The notes under the pieces were generated by a model that worked only from the letters and a program-made list of their open reading frames with translations, was not told where the DNA came from and searched no databases. From Sulfurimicrobium lacus (GTDB taxonomy: Bacteria; Pseudomonadota; Gammaproteobacteria; Burkholderiales; Sulfuricellaceae), in the NCBI RefSeq assembly GCF_011764585.1, contig NZ_AP022853.1:2637501-2701500 (forward strand): a stretch of DNA of 64,000 nucleotides. Direction: 5' to 3'. Within the stretch, counting starts at the first letter, position 1; each line of letters begins with the position of its first letter. The translations under genes and the position numbers were made by a program. Positions 17,245-25,609 of the stretch are shown here, one piece after another.

Positions 17245-18516
17245 ATGGTACTGTTCAGACCCGAAGTATCCCAGAGGAACGCCGTTTCATTGCTAGGAGA
17301 ACTGCGAACGACGCATTCAGTCCCTGCCTGGGTTATCACCGCCATTGCCGTTCTTCTCGCAATAGCTCTGGTTTCTTATGGAATTCTTGGCACCTATGCA
17401 AAGAAATCCCGGGTCAATGGAATTTTGGTGTCTCAAGGCGGCGAACTTAATGTCACCGCTCCTTCCTTCGGTCGAATCGTAGAGTTGCGCATCAAGGAAG
17501 GCCAAGCTGTACGAACAGGGGAAACGCTGATGATCCTGAATATCGACAGGCCAACCGAGTTCGCGAATGGAACCAAAGAAACAGCTGCGCTGATCAGCGA
17601 ACAAATTGAAAACAAGCGGATTGCCTTTGCGTCACAAAGGCAATCCAAAGAAAGTTTTGCTCGCTTGCAAAAGCAGACAATTGAATTCCGCCTCCGCAGC
17701 CAAGGTATCGAACTGGAAAATATCGAGGATGAGATTGCATTGCAAAAGCGGAGGAGAGACCTCGCGGCGACGAGTGTGCAGCGCTACGAAAAACTGGTCC
17801 TCAATAAGTTCGTATCAGCCATTCAAGTTCAACAACAACAGGAAATCCTGATCGATCAAGACTCCAAATTGAAATCACTGGAGCGGACCCTGACCGGCAT
17901 TAAAAAGGAGCAAGCCGCCAGCGCCATCGCGTTGCGGCAAGCTGATATACAACTTGCCAGCGAACTCGCGGTCATGGATCAGGAATTGGCAAGTCTGAAT
18001 CAAGAAAGCACCGAAAACGCAGCCAAGCGCTCCTCGGCAATTACAGCAACCCGTCCGGGCACGGTTTCTGCCATTGCCGTTACTCTCGGCCAAACTGTTT
18101 CATCCGGACAAAATCTGGTGGCTATCCAGCCGGAATCAAGCAAGCTCGAAGCACATTTATACATACCAACCCATACAGTTGGTTTCATCAAGGAAGGCCA
18201 ACATGTGCTGGTTCGCTATGCCGCCTTTCCATATCAGAAATTCGGCCTCTACCAAGGTAAACTTTCGACGGTGAGCCAGAGCGCCTTCGCTCCCAACGAC
18301 TTGCCGCCGTCACTGCAAACCCTATTCGGTCGGCAAAATACCCCTGAATCGCTGTATCGCGTCACGGTATCCCTGAACGATCAGGAGATCGTCGCCTTCG
18401 GACAACGCCACCCGCTTCGACCAGGCATGGCGCTTGAAGCAGATATTGTTCAGGAAAAGCGAACTATCATCGAGTGGCTATTCGAACCACTTTTTGCCTT
18501 CTCCCAACGGGCATGA
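17245..18516 (+). CDS. HlyD/CvaA-type periplasmic adaptor of a peptide exporter
   Basis: A 423-residue membrane fusion protein. One N-terminal membrane helix lies near residues 30-52 (VITAIAVLLAIALVSYGIL). It is followed by a lipoyl-like segment (GRIVELRIKEGQAVRTGETL), a long coiled coil at about residues 110-260 rich in Gln, Glu and Leu, a second lipoyl-like half (TRPGTVSAIAVTLGQTVSSG) and a beta-barrel end. It resembles CvaA/MchE adaptors that link a bacteriocin ABC exporter to an outer-membrane TolC-type channel. No TolC gene is nearby. Its stop overlaps the start of the ABC gene as ATGA. Confidence 0.88.
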   Translation: MVLFRPEVSQRNAVSLLGELRTTHSVPAWVITAIAVLLAIALVSYGILGTYAKKSRVNGILVSQGGELNVTAPSFGRIVELRIKEGQAVRTGETLMILNIDRPTEFANGTKETAALISEQIENKRIAFASQRQSKESFARLQKQTIEFRLRSQGIELENIEDEIALQKRRRDLAATSVQRYEKLVLNKFVSAIQVQQQQEILIDQDSKLKSLERTLTGIKKEQAASAIALRQADIQLASELAVMDQELASLNQESTENAAKRSSAITATRPGTVSAIAVTLGQTVSSGQNLVAIQPESSKLEAHLYIPTHTVGFIKEGQHVLVRYAAFPYQKFGLYQGKLSTVSQSAFAPNDLPPSLQTLFGRQNTPESLYRVTVSLNDQEIVAFGQRHPLRPGMALEADIVQEKRTIIEWLFEPLFAFSQRA

Positions 18517-20666
18517 GCCGAATTCGCCCTATCCTGCAGTCAGAAGCCAGCGAATGCGGTTTGGCTTGCCTGGCAATGATCAGCAACGCGTTTGGTTATC
18601 GCGTTGACCTTGGAGATCTTCGTCGTCGATTTTCTGTGTCCTTGAAGGGAAGTACACTGGCCACCATCATTCGTCACGCCGAATCAATCGGGCTTGCCGG
18701 TCGCCCGCTACGACTGGAACTTGACGAACTCATCGAACTCAGAACGCCATGTATCCTGCATTGGAAAATGAACCACTTTGTGGTTCTGGAAAAGGCAAAC
18801 AAGCGAGAAATAACCATTCTCGACCCGGCCATCGGAATTTTGAAACTTCCACTCTCCGAGGTTTCCCTACATTTCACTGGCATTGCCCTTGAGCTAACGC
18901 CAGTCACGACCTTTCGCAAGGTGGATGAACGCAATAGGTTGCGACTTCGCGACTTGGCAGGCCACACGATTGGATTACGTCCAACACTGATACAAGTGTT
19001 TTTGCTGGCTGGCGCGCTTGAGATATTTGCACTTGTGGCACCGCTTTTCAATCAATTGATTATTGACGAGGTTGTCGTCACATCCGATCGGGAGCTACTT
19101 TCGGTCCTGGCCGTTGGTTTCGGCTTGCTGTTACTGATCCAGACCGCCATTGGATTGTTGCGCTCCTGGATCATCATGCGCGTTTCGATGGACGTGCGCC
19201 TGCAATGGACTGGCGGTCTATTTGCCCACCTTGTGCGGTTACCTGCCGTCTTCTTCGAAAAACGCCATTTGGGAGACATCGTCAGTCGTTTCGGCTCAAT
19301 TGCCACGATCCAGAACACACTAACAACCAGCATCATTAGTGCCGTGCTGGACGGCATCATGACGGTCATGGCCCTGTGCATGATGATTGTCTACAGCCCG
19401 ATGCTGACGCTGATCGTCGTTGCTGCTGTGCTTCTTTATGGACTGTTGCGTTGGGCCTTTTACGCGCCTTTCCGGGAGGCCAGTGCAGAACGGTTAGTGC
19501 TTTCTGCCAAGGAAAACAGCCATTTCCTGGAAACGCTACGGGCCATTGTTCCCGTAAAACTCGCTGGACACGAAACCGAACGGCGCACCCGTTGGCAGCA
19601 CCTAGTGACCGACGTGATGGACCGCGATTTAAAAACACAAAAGCTCGGATTGGTCTTTTCTACCGCTTCCACCTTCGTCACTGGCGCCAGTACCCTGCTG
19701 CTACTGAGCCACGGTGCCCAACAGGTGATGGACAACACCCTGAGCATCGGCATGTTGATGGCATTTAACAGCTATGCCGGGACATTTTCCGGACGGCTAA
19801 ACGCGCTGATTGGTTATGCGGTCGACCTGAAAATGCTCGGGCTCCACGCCGAGCGCCTGGCTGATATTGCATTGGAGCCAACCGAACAGCAATCCATGGT
19901 GGAAACCGATCTGTTGCGGCTCAAGCCAGGCATCGAAGTTCGTAATGTGAGCTTCCGCTATGCCGACGGAGAGCCATGGGTGTTGCGACATCTTGATCTA
20001 ATCGTCGACCCCGGCGAATCCATTGCTATCGTTGGCCCCTCCGGCTGCGGAAAAAGCACGCTACTCAAGATCATCCTCGGGTTGCTCGAACCCACCGAAG
20101 GAGAACTTCTGGTCGATGGCATTCCCGTTCGCCGCCTGGGTCTTCCGGCCTATCGGCAGTTGATTGGCGCGGTGACGCAAGATGACACCCTGCTTGCCGG
20201 CTCGATTACCGAAAATATTGCCTTCTTCGATCCCAATGCCAGTCAGGAGCGAATCGAAGCCAGCGCGAAAATCGCAGCGATTCACGACGAAATCCATGCC
20301 ATGCCTATGGGTTACCAGACCATGGTCGGAGACATGGGCAGCAGCCTATCGGGCGGTCAGAAACAGCGGGTATTACTGGCGCGGGCACTGTACAAACGGC
20401 CAAAAATCCTGGTTCTGGACGAAGCAACCAGCCATCTGGATGCTTTTAACGAGCACCGGGTAATTGGCGCTCTTCACCCCTTGGGCATGACGCGAATTCA
20501 AGTGGCGCACAGAAAAGAATCTATCGCGAGTGCGGAACGGATTGTCGTTCTAAAAAGCAAAGAGACGGCGGGCCAATTGCCGAAGTCAGCGTATGCCGCT
20601 GAGCATACTTGTCAGGCTTCGATCCACGAACCACAAGATATCCCCACCTTTGAGAACGGAATATGA
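18513..20666 (+). CDS. Bacteriocin-type ABC exporter with N-terminal C39 peptidase
   Basis: A 717-residue peptidase-containing ABC transporter (CvaB/MchF type). The C39 domain has the catalytic Cys15 in SEASECGLACL, His88 in MNHFVVL and Asp104 in ILDPA. The membrane domain follows at about residues 150-430. The nucleotide-binding domain has Walker A GPSGCGKST, signature LSGGQKQRVLLARAL and Walker B ILVLDEATSHLD. Such proteins cut a double-glycine leader and export the mature peptide. The ATG at 18513 overlaps the hlyD-type stop. A matching GG-leader peptide is encoded at 21977. Confidence 0.93.
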   Translation: MSRIRPILQSEASECGLACLAMISNAFGYRVDLGDLRRRFSVSLKGSTLATIIRHAESIGLAGRPLRLELDELIELRTPCILHWKMNHFVVLEKANKREITILDPAIGILKLPLSEVSLHFTGIALELTPVTTFRKVDERNRLRLRDLAGHTIGLRPTLIQVFLLAGALEIFALVAPLFNQLIIDEVVVTSDRELLSVLAVGFGLLLLIQTAIGLLRSWIIMRVSMDVRLQWTGGLFAHLVRLPAVFFEKRHLGDIVSRFGSIATIQNTLTTSIISAVLDGIMTVMALCMMIVYSPMLTLIVVAAVLLYGLLRWAFYAPFREASAERLVLSAKENSHFLETLRAIVPVKLAGHETERRTRWQHLVTDVMDRDLKTQKLGLVFSTASTFVTGASTLLLLSHGAQQVMDNTLSIGMLMAFNSYAGTFSGRLNALIGYAVDLKMLGLHAERLADIALEPTEQQSMVETDLLRLKPGIEVRNVSFRYADGEPWVLRHLDLIVDPGESIAIVGPSGCGKSTLLKIILGLLEPTEGELLVDGIPVRRLGLPAYRQLIGAVTQDDTLLAGSITENIAFFDPNASQERIEASAKIAAIHDEIHAMPMGYQTMVGDMGSSLSGGQKQRVLLARALYKRPKILVLDEATSHLDAFNEHRVIGALHPLGMTRIQVAHRKESIASAERIVVLKSKETAGQLPKSAYAAEHTCQASIHEPQDIPTFENGI

Positions 20667-21583
20667 ATTTTATACTGTCGACTCACACAAATCGCGTCAT
20701 CAAGAAGGCATCGCGGCTATGCGCGTTCCTTTCCTTGGTATTGATTTCCCCTCAGCTATTGGCCGGGGAGAAAGGGTACTTTTTTGAGATATCAAAAGGC
20801 GGGAAAACGGCCTACGTTTTTGGCTCTACACATGCTCCGGGTGCACTGACGTATCCGCTCAGGCCGGAAATTGAATCCGCTCTCGATCAGGCGCCATGCA
20901 TAGCGAGGGAACTTCTTCCTCCGAATGCTCCAACGATGGCGTCACTGATGCGATCGTCCCTGCTTCCCGAAGGCAAAGTGCTTGGCGACCTATTGACTCC
21001 GGAAATGCGAGACAGGCTCATTAAATTCCTGGGAAAGTATCACAAACCGGCGACAGAGCTTGATCGCGATAAAGTCTGGGCGGCCGCCGCCGCCGTCCCG
21101 TTCTTGGCGGCAATGAATACATTCCCAAGGAATTTCGGTGCCGCATCCAAGAGCCTGGACGACTATCTGGCGCAAAGATCGCTTGCCAGGAAGGTTCCTC
21201 TGTTGGGAATTGAAACCGTCAGGGAGCAAGTCGCATGGGAGGACAGTCTCACGATAGTGGAGCAGCAGGCTTTTCTGATCGAGGTCCTTGATTCGGATGA
21301 AAACCAAGGGGAAGCCGAGCAATGGCTTATCCGGCAGTTTAGGAAAGGCGACATTGATGCCTTGCGCGAAGACTACCTGGACAAGCGGGCCAACATTCCT
21401 GCATTTGGCAAAGCTGTGGAAAAGTTTATTTTCAGCCGCAATGAAACACAAGCGAAACGTATCGACAAAATGGTTCGCAATGGTAGCGAGTGCGTGTTTG
21501 CCGTCGGCGCCATGCATCTCGGTGGAGAAGGCGGGGTAATTCGTCTTCTGAGAAGACATGGCTACACAATCAGGCAATTTTAA
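20663..21583 (+). CDS. TraB/GumN (TIKI-like) family secreted protein
   Basis: A 306-residue protein with an N-terminal signal segment (about residues 18-35, SRLCAFLSLVLISPQLLAG). The body has the TraB/GumN hallmarks: a first GSTH motif (AYVFGSTHAPG), the GIET stretch and a C-terminal VGAMHLGGEGG. These GX2H motifs are the proposed metal-binding sites of the TIKI/TraB superfamily, whose animal member is a metalloprotease. Its start overlaps the ABC exporter stop as ATGA, so it is part of the operon. A role in processing, quality control or self-protection against the exported peptide is possible but not established. Confidence 0.8.
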   Translation: MNFILSTHTNRVIKKASRLCAFLSLVLISPQLLAGEKGYFFEISKGGKTAYVFGSTHAPGALTYPLRPEIESALDQAPCIARELLPPNAPTMASLMRSSLLPEGKVLGDLLTPEMRDRLIKFLGKYHKPATELDRDKVWAAAAAVPFLAAMNTFPRNFGAASKSLDDYLAQRSLARKVPLLGIETVREQVAWEDSLTIVEQQAFLIEVLDSDENQGEAEQWLIRQFRKGDIDALREDYLDKRANIPAFGKAVEKFIFSRNETQAKRIDKMVRNGSECVFAVGAMHLGGEGGVIRLLRRHGYTIRQF

Positions 21584-21621
21584 TGAGGTTCCAGCGCACC
21601 TGCGCAAGAAAGGAGATAGAT

Positions 21622-21900
21622 ATGACTATAGTGAATAGCATCCGGCAAGCGAACCTTGGCCGAGCAGCCATTCATGGCCTTCTTATTGCGGCTGTTTTCT
21701 ACTTGTTGATAGACAAATTGCATCTGTGCCCACCAAGAAATGTACTTGAAATTTCCGCAGGCGATGTTGTCCTGTACTTTGCGCGTCTGTTTTTTCTTTA
21801 TATGGGCGTTGTCACCAGTGTGCGGGTGATATCCGATTGGCTTGCGAGGCTAAAAAAATTCCTGGCCCTCATGCGGACGCAAAAAAAGTCCTTGGATTAG
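21622..21900 (+). CDS. Small membrane protein of the export island
   Basis: A 92-residue protein of no recognised family. It has two probable membrane helices, AAIHGLLIAAVFYLLIDKL and VVLYFARLFFLYMGVVTSV, and a basic C-terminal tail (RLKKFLALMRTQKK). The ATG at 21622 has an AGGAGA site. It lies between the TraB/GumN gene and the GG-peptide gene. Size and topology fit an accessory or immunity protein, as often found beside bacteriocin genes. This is inferred from position only. Confidence 0.6.
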   Translation: MTIVNSIRQANLGRAAIHGLLIAAVFYLLIDKLHLCPPRNVLEISAGDVVLYFARLFFLYMGVVTSVRVISDWLARLKKFLALMRTQKKSLD

Positions 21901-21951
21901 CGAGGTATTGGCTGACGCTAATCCGAACCCGTGCTCATAAGGTTTATGAGC
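21893..21951. other. Two hairpins before the GG-peptide gene
   Basis: GGATTAGC pairs with GCTAATCC (21893-21923), and GCTCATAA pairs with TTTATGAGC (21932-21951). Neither has a T-run. They lie between the small membrane gene and the strong AAGGAG site of the peptide gene and may shape mRNA stability or translation. Confidence 0.45.
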
Positions 21952-21976
21952 GTTCTGCAAGCAAGGAGTATTGGTT

Positions 21977-22330
21977 ATGCGTTGTGTAACTATTGAAGAA
22001 CTGGCGATTGTAAGTGGTGGCGCAGATCCCAAAGCGTGCTTCGATGCCGTTATGGCAGGGTCGGGCGCCGGGGCAACTGCCGCTGGATTCGTCGGTGCAA
22101 TAGGCGGTTCTGTGGTCCCCTTTTTAGGAACCGCGGGAGAGTTGGTAATTGTTGGTGCCGTTGGGGGTCTGTTCGGCGGTGCTATATCAGCCGCAAACAG
22201 CCCTACGTGTGCGCCTACGCCAGATTTTTCACCTGTGGATGATGTGGATTACTGGATTGATCCGTGGTCGGGGACTAGTTACTCTGTCGGTAGCGGCCCT
22301 TGGGACTATGACCCTGACTGGATGGAGTGA
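21977..22330 (+). CDS. Double-glycine leader peptide, microcin/bacteriocin-like precursor
   Basis: A 117-residue precursor. The leader MRCVTIEELAIVSGG (15 residues) matches the C39-type double-glycine leader pattern, with cleavage expected after GG. The roughly 102-residue core has two cysteines (ADPKACF near its start and SPTCAP), a glycine/alanine-rich hydrophobic middle resembling pore-forming class II microcins (AGSGAGATAAGFVGAIGG) and an unusual acidic, Trp/Tyr-rich tail (DYWIDPWSGTSYS; PWDYDPDWME). A TTG at 21971 is in frame, but the ATG at 21977 has AAGGAG eight bases upstream. It follows its likely exporter in the same direction. Antibacterial activity is inferred. Confidence 0.8.
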   Translation: MRCVTIEELAIVSGGADPKACFDAVMAGSGAGATAAGFVGAIGGSVVPFLGTAGELVIVGAVGGLFGGAISAANSPTCAPTPDFSPVDDVDYWIDPWSGTSYSVGSGPWDYDPDWME

Positions 22331-22378
22331 CGTGGCTTTTTATGAGATAAGTTATTTCCACGTTTAACTCGGAACGCG

Positions 22379-22411
22379 GCTTTGACGATCAGTACGTCTG
22401 GTCGTCAAAGC
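22379..22411 (+). other. Hairpin between peptide gene and candidate immunity gene
   Basis: A strong stem GCTTTGACGA/TCGTCAAAGC with a 13-base loop. No T-run follows. Its place after the peptide gene suggests partial termination or mRNA processing that sets the peptide-to-immunity ratio. Confidence 0.55.
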
Positions 22412-22439
22412 TAGTGATATCAAATCAATAGGATATAAA

Positions 22440-22661
22440 ATGAAGTATTTGAAAGAACCGTGGATTAGATACGCAGTCATAAACATAATATCGTTCTCAA
22501 TCATTTTCTCCGCTTACTTACAACACAAGATAAGTCTATTTACCGCCTCAGACAAAGTCGCACAGGTCGTCGCTGAACTGGCAATGGCCATGATTGACAT
22601 TTTGATCATTTTTTATTTCTGGAAAAATAAAGAAAAATTCAAATTCCAACGGGGGTCATGA
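22440..22661 (+). CDS. Small two-helix membrane protein, candidate immunity protein
   Basis: A 73-residue protein with two probable membrane helices (RYAVINIISFSIIFSAYL and LAMAMIDILIIFYFW) and a basic C-terminus ([12 protein letters not shown]). It begins after AGGA and lies 109 bases after the GG-peptide gene. Class II microcin immunity proteins are typically small two- or three-helix membrane proteins next to the peptide gene, which is the basis for this call. No family is recognised. Confidence 0.55.
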   Translation: MKYLKEPWIRYAVINIISFSIIFSAYLQHKISLFTASDKVAQVVAELAMAMIDILIIFYFWKNKEKFKFQRGS

Positions 22662-22813
22662 GTAAACGAACCACGTTTTTCTTCCACAGACCTACCAGGG
22701 CCGGATACACCCTGAATTCCTGGGGCAATCTCGTTTACGGTCCTGACCTGCCGACGCCTTCTTTACTGCAGGCTACCAATTTTAAAATCGGCGTATGGAA
22801 ACGGCACTATTAG
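22658..22813 (+). CDS. Short unassigned reading frame at the island's right end
   Basis: A 51-codon frame starting with an ATG that overlaps the stop of the upstream small membrane gene (ATGA), with GGGGG just before it. It ends KIGVWKRHY and its stop overlaps the recR stop on the other strand by four bases. The middle reads [15 protein letters not shown]. It matches no family I recognise. It could be a gene fragment left by the island boundary rather than a working gene. Confidence 0.3.
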   Translation: MSKRTTFFFHRPTRAGYTLNSWGNLVYGPDLPTPSLLQATNFKIGVWKRHY

Positions 22814-23409
22814 GCGACGTTGCGCCGTTCCAGCACGGCTTGCGCCAGCGTGCCGCTGTCCACGTGCTCCAGTTCCCCGCCCACGGGGAGGCCGCGCGCG
22901 ATGCGGGTGACCTTGATGCCGCGCGGAGTGAGCAGTTCACTGATGTAATGGGCGGTCGCCTCGCCTTCCACGGTGAAATTGGTGGCGAGGATCACTTCCT
23001 GCACGATGCCGTCGGTCGCACGGCGCACCAGGCGGTCGAGGTGGATTTCGCGCGGGCCGATACCATCGAGGGGCGAAAGCCGCCCCATCAGCACGAAATA
23101 CATGCCGCGGTAGCAATGCGCCTGCTCCATCATCATCATGTCGGCCGGCGTTTCCACCACGCACAGCACGTGCGCGTCCCGCTTGGGTGACAGGCACAGG
23201 TCGCACACTTCGACTTCGGTGAAACTGTTGCACTTCTCGCAGTGGCGAATGGTTTCCAGCGCATGCGACAGCGCGTGCGCCAGTCGCTCCGCACCGCGCT
23301 GATCGCGCTGCAGCAGGTGATAAGCCATGCGCTGCGCGGATTTCGGACCGACGCCCGGGAGGCAGCGCAAGGCTTCTATAAGGTTGTCGAGACTGGAGGG
23401 GGTTTTCAT
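22810..23409 (-). CDS. recR: Recombination mediator protein RecR
   Basis: A full-length RecR of 199 residues. An N-terminal helix-hairpin-helix region ([17 protein letters not shown]) is followed by a zinc finger ([16 protein letters not shown]), a Toprim domain ([15 protein letters not shown]) and the C-terminal RecR end ([20 protein letters not shown]). With RecF and RecO it loads RecA on gapped DNA. The order dnaX-ybaB-recR is the standard conserved arrangement. Its 3' end is duplicated at 16828-16926. Confidence 0.97.
   Translation of the reverse strand: MKTPSSLDNLIEALRCLPGVGPKSAQRMAYHLLQRDQRGAERLAHALSHALETIRHCEKCNSFTEVEVCDLCLSPKRDAHVLCVVETPADMMMMEQAHCYRGMYFVLMGRLSPLDGIGPREIHLDRLVRRATDGIVQEVILATNFTVEGEATAHYISELLTPRGIKVTRIARGLPVGGELEHVDSGTLAQAVLERRNVA
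22811..22909. repeat. Right copy of the recR 3'-end duplication (intact recR)
   Basis: This is the 3' end of the intact recR gene. Its diverged direct-repeat partner lies at 16828-16926. The two copies are 5983 bases apart and bracket the peptide-export genes. Confidence 0.85.
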
Positions 23410-23416
23410 TTTTGGG

Positions 23417-23498
23417 GTAAGCAGTGAACAGTGAGCGGGGAGCTGTGAAAAGCCTCTACACCCCTCACCGCTTACAGCTTACTGCTCACCACTCACTA
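23417..23498. repeat. Imperfect palindrome between ybaB and recR
   Basis: Units such as GTAAGCAGTGAACAGTGAGC are mirrored by GCTTACTGCTCACCACTCAC, so the strand can fold back on itself. It is similar in style to the palindromes at 13141 and 60060. It fills the gap between two operon genes without breaking either. Confidence 0.65.
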
Positions 23499-23822
23499 GA
23501 ATGGCAGCTTGAAACCAGGAGGCAAATTCAGGCCGCCGGTGAAACCGGCCATTTTTTCCTGGGTGGTCTGTTCCACGCGCCGCACCGCGTCGTTCACCGC
23601 CGCGGCCAGCAGGTCTTCCAGCATTTCCTTGTCTTCGCCCATCAGGCTGTCGTCGATGCTGACGCGCTTGACGTCGTGGCGGCAGGTCATGGTGACCTTG
23701 ACCATGCCGGCACCGGCCTGGCCTTCCACTTCCACCGTGGCCAACTGGTCCTGCATCTTTTTCATGTTGTCCTGCATTTGCTGGGCCTGTTTCATCAGAC
23801 CGCCCAAACCACCTTTCATCAT
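23496..23822 (-). CDS. ybaB: YbaB/EbfC family nucleoid-associated protein
   Basis: A 108-residue protein typical of Yba[20 protein letters not shown] at the N-terminus, then [16 protein letters not shown] and [13 protein letters not shown]. The dimeric protein binds DNA and coats the nucleoid. Its place between dnaX and recR is the conserved one. Confidence 0.95.
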   Translation of the reverse strand: MMKGGLGGLMKQAQQMQDNMKKMQDQLATVEVEGQAGAGMVKVTMTCRHDVKRVSIDDSLMGEDKEMLEDLLAAAVNDAVRRVEQTTQEKMAGFTGGLNLPPGFKLPF

Positions 23823-23872
23823 GATTCCGCTCTCCGCTTAATATTGGGGTTGAATGCTAATTCGGTTTAATG

Positions 23873-25516
23873 CTAATTCGGTTTAATGGTTGATTCGATG
23901 ACCTGCGCATCGAAATCCTCGATCAGTTCGCGCACGAACGGGTCCTGCTCGATGGCGGCGATCGCCTCGGCCTGGCGCGCCTGTTTTTCCTGGTGCACCA
24001 GCTTCGCCGGGGTCACGCCGGTCACGCTGCAGATGGAAATGGTCAGGAAAACCGCGCCGCCGAGGAAGTTCTCCAGCGCCGTCTTGAGCTTTTCCTGGTA
24101 GCTCTTTTCCATCAGATGCTTGTGTTCCTCGTGCACGCACAGCTCGATGCGTCGGCCGTCATGGCTTTTCAACTCGCAATGCTGCGCCAGCATCTTGGCC
24201 ATACCGCCCAGCCCGAGCTGTGCGACCAGCGCGGGCCAATCGCCGTTGAAAGCAACTTCGGCCCGTTCGCTTGCGGCAGCCTGAGGTTGCGCCGCGGGAG
24301 CAGGTGCGGGCTCCTGCGCTGTCAAGGCAGGACGCGCTTCATGCTGCGAGGGAATTGATGTGGGGGCGGGGGCGACATCGCGCTTTTCAGGCACGACGGC
24401 ACGCTTCGCGACAGGTGCCTCAGCGGGCGCTGATTCCAGGGTAAAAGCCAGCATGCGCAGGAGTGCCATGGTGAAGCCGGCAAACTCGTCCGGCGCCAGG
24501 CTCAGATCCTTGCGCCCGTGCAGTGCGATCTGGTAATGCAGTTGCACGTCTTCCGCGCTGAAGCGTTGCGCGAGATCGAGAATCCGCTGGCGCTCCGGCA
24601 AATCCTCGCTCAGCGCCTCGGGCACGGTCTGTGCCAGTGCCACCTGGTGCAGCAGCGCGCCAAGATCCTGCAAGGCCGCATCGAACGACAGGCTGCGTTC
24701 CTCCATCTGCCGCGCCAACTCTATCAGCCCGGCGCCATCGCCTGAAGCCAGCCGTTCCAGCAGGGTAAACAGATAGCTCTGGTCGATCGCGCCGAGCATG
24801 GCGCGCACCTGGGCCTCCTCCACCTTGCCGCCGCCATAGGCGATGGACTGGTCGAGCAGAGACAGCGCATCGCGCATGCTGCCCTGCGCGGCGCGCGCCA
24901 GCAGTTGCAAGGCAGGCACGTCGAAGGACAAGCCTTCGCGTTCCAGAACCTGCTGCAGGTGCCCGACGATGGAGGCCGGCGTCATCTGCTTGAGGTTGAA
25001 CTGCAGGCAGCGCGACAGCACGGTGACCGGTATCTTCTGCGGATCGGTGGTGGCAAGAATGAACTTGACATGCTCCGGCGGCTCTTCCAGCGTCTTCAGC
25101 ATGGAGTTGAACGCCGCCTTGGACAGCATGTGCACTTCGTCGATCAGGTAAACCTTGAAGCGCCCCGCCGTCGGCGCATACTGCGCGTTATCCAGCACTT
25201 CGCGCATGTTGTCGATGCCGGTGTTGGACGCGGCATCCAGCTCCAGCAGGTCGATGAAGCGGCCGGCATCGATTTCGCGGCAGGTGTTGCAGGTGCCGCA
25301 GGGCGTGGAAGTGATGCCGCTTTCGCAGTTGAGCGACTTGGCCAGGATGCGCGCCACGGTCGTCTTGCCCACGCCGCGCGTGCCGGTGAGCAGGTAGGCG
25401 TGGTGCAGGCGCTGCTGGTCGAGCGCGTTGGAAAGCGCCTTCACCACGTGCTCTTGCCCGACCAGGTCGGCAAAGGATTTAGGCCGCCATTTGCGTGCCA
25501 GGACTTGATAACTCAT
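23873..25516 (-). CDS. dnaX: DNA polymerase III subunits gamma/tau
   Basis: A 547-residue clamp-loader ATPase. Walker A is GTRGVGKTTVARILA, the zinc-binding cysteines lie in CESGITSTPCGTCNTC, and Walker B is KVYLIDEVHML. The C-terminal part beyond residue 370 is Ala/Pro-rich and then tau-specific. It loads the beta clamp and, as tau, binds the polymerase. No clear slippery A-run for gamma production was noticed. It diverges from the thioredoxin-like gene at 25610. Confidence 0.97.
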   Translation of the reverse strand: MSYQVLARKWRPKSFADLVGQEHVVKALSNALDQQRLHHAYLLTGTRGVGKTTVARILAKSLNCESGITSTPCGTCNTCREIDAGRFIDLLELDAASNTGIDNMREVLDNAQYAPTAGRFKVYLIDEVHMLSKAAFNSMLKTLEEPPEHVKFILATTDPQKIPVTVLSRCLQFNLKQMTPASIVGHLQQVLEREGLSFDVPALQLLARAAQGSMRDALSLLDQSIAYGGGKVEEAQVRAMLGAIDQSYLFTLLERLASGDGAGLIELARQMEERSLSFDAALQDLGALLHQVALAQTVPEALSEDLPERQRILDLAQRFSAEDVQLHYQIALHGRKDLSLAPDEFAGFTMALLRMLAFTLESAPAEAPVAKRAVVPEKRDVAPAPTSIPSQHEARPALTAQEPAPAPAAQPQAAASERAEVAFNGDWPALVAQLGLGGMAKMLAQHCELKSHDGRRIELCVHEEHKHLMEKSYQEKLKTALENFLGGAVFLTISICSVTGVTPAKLVHQEKQARQAEAIAAIEQDPFVRELIEDFDAQVIESTIKPN

Positions 25517-25609
25517 GCGGCGAATTTTACCAGAAAAGCCCCGCCTAACTTTAAATGCCGCCTTTTTGATACGATATCGCCCAAATCAAGATTTGCTACG
25601 GAGAAAGAC

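Noticed and set aside
23873-25516. A programmed frameshift in dnaX to make gamma
   Set aside because: No convincing slippery A-run with a downstream stop was seen.
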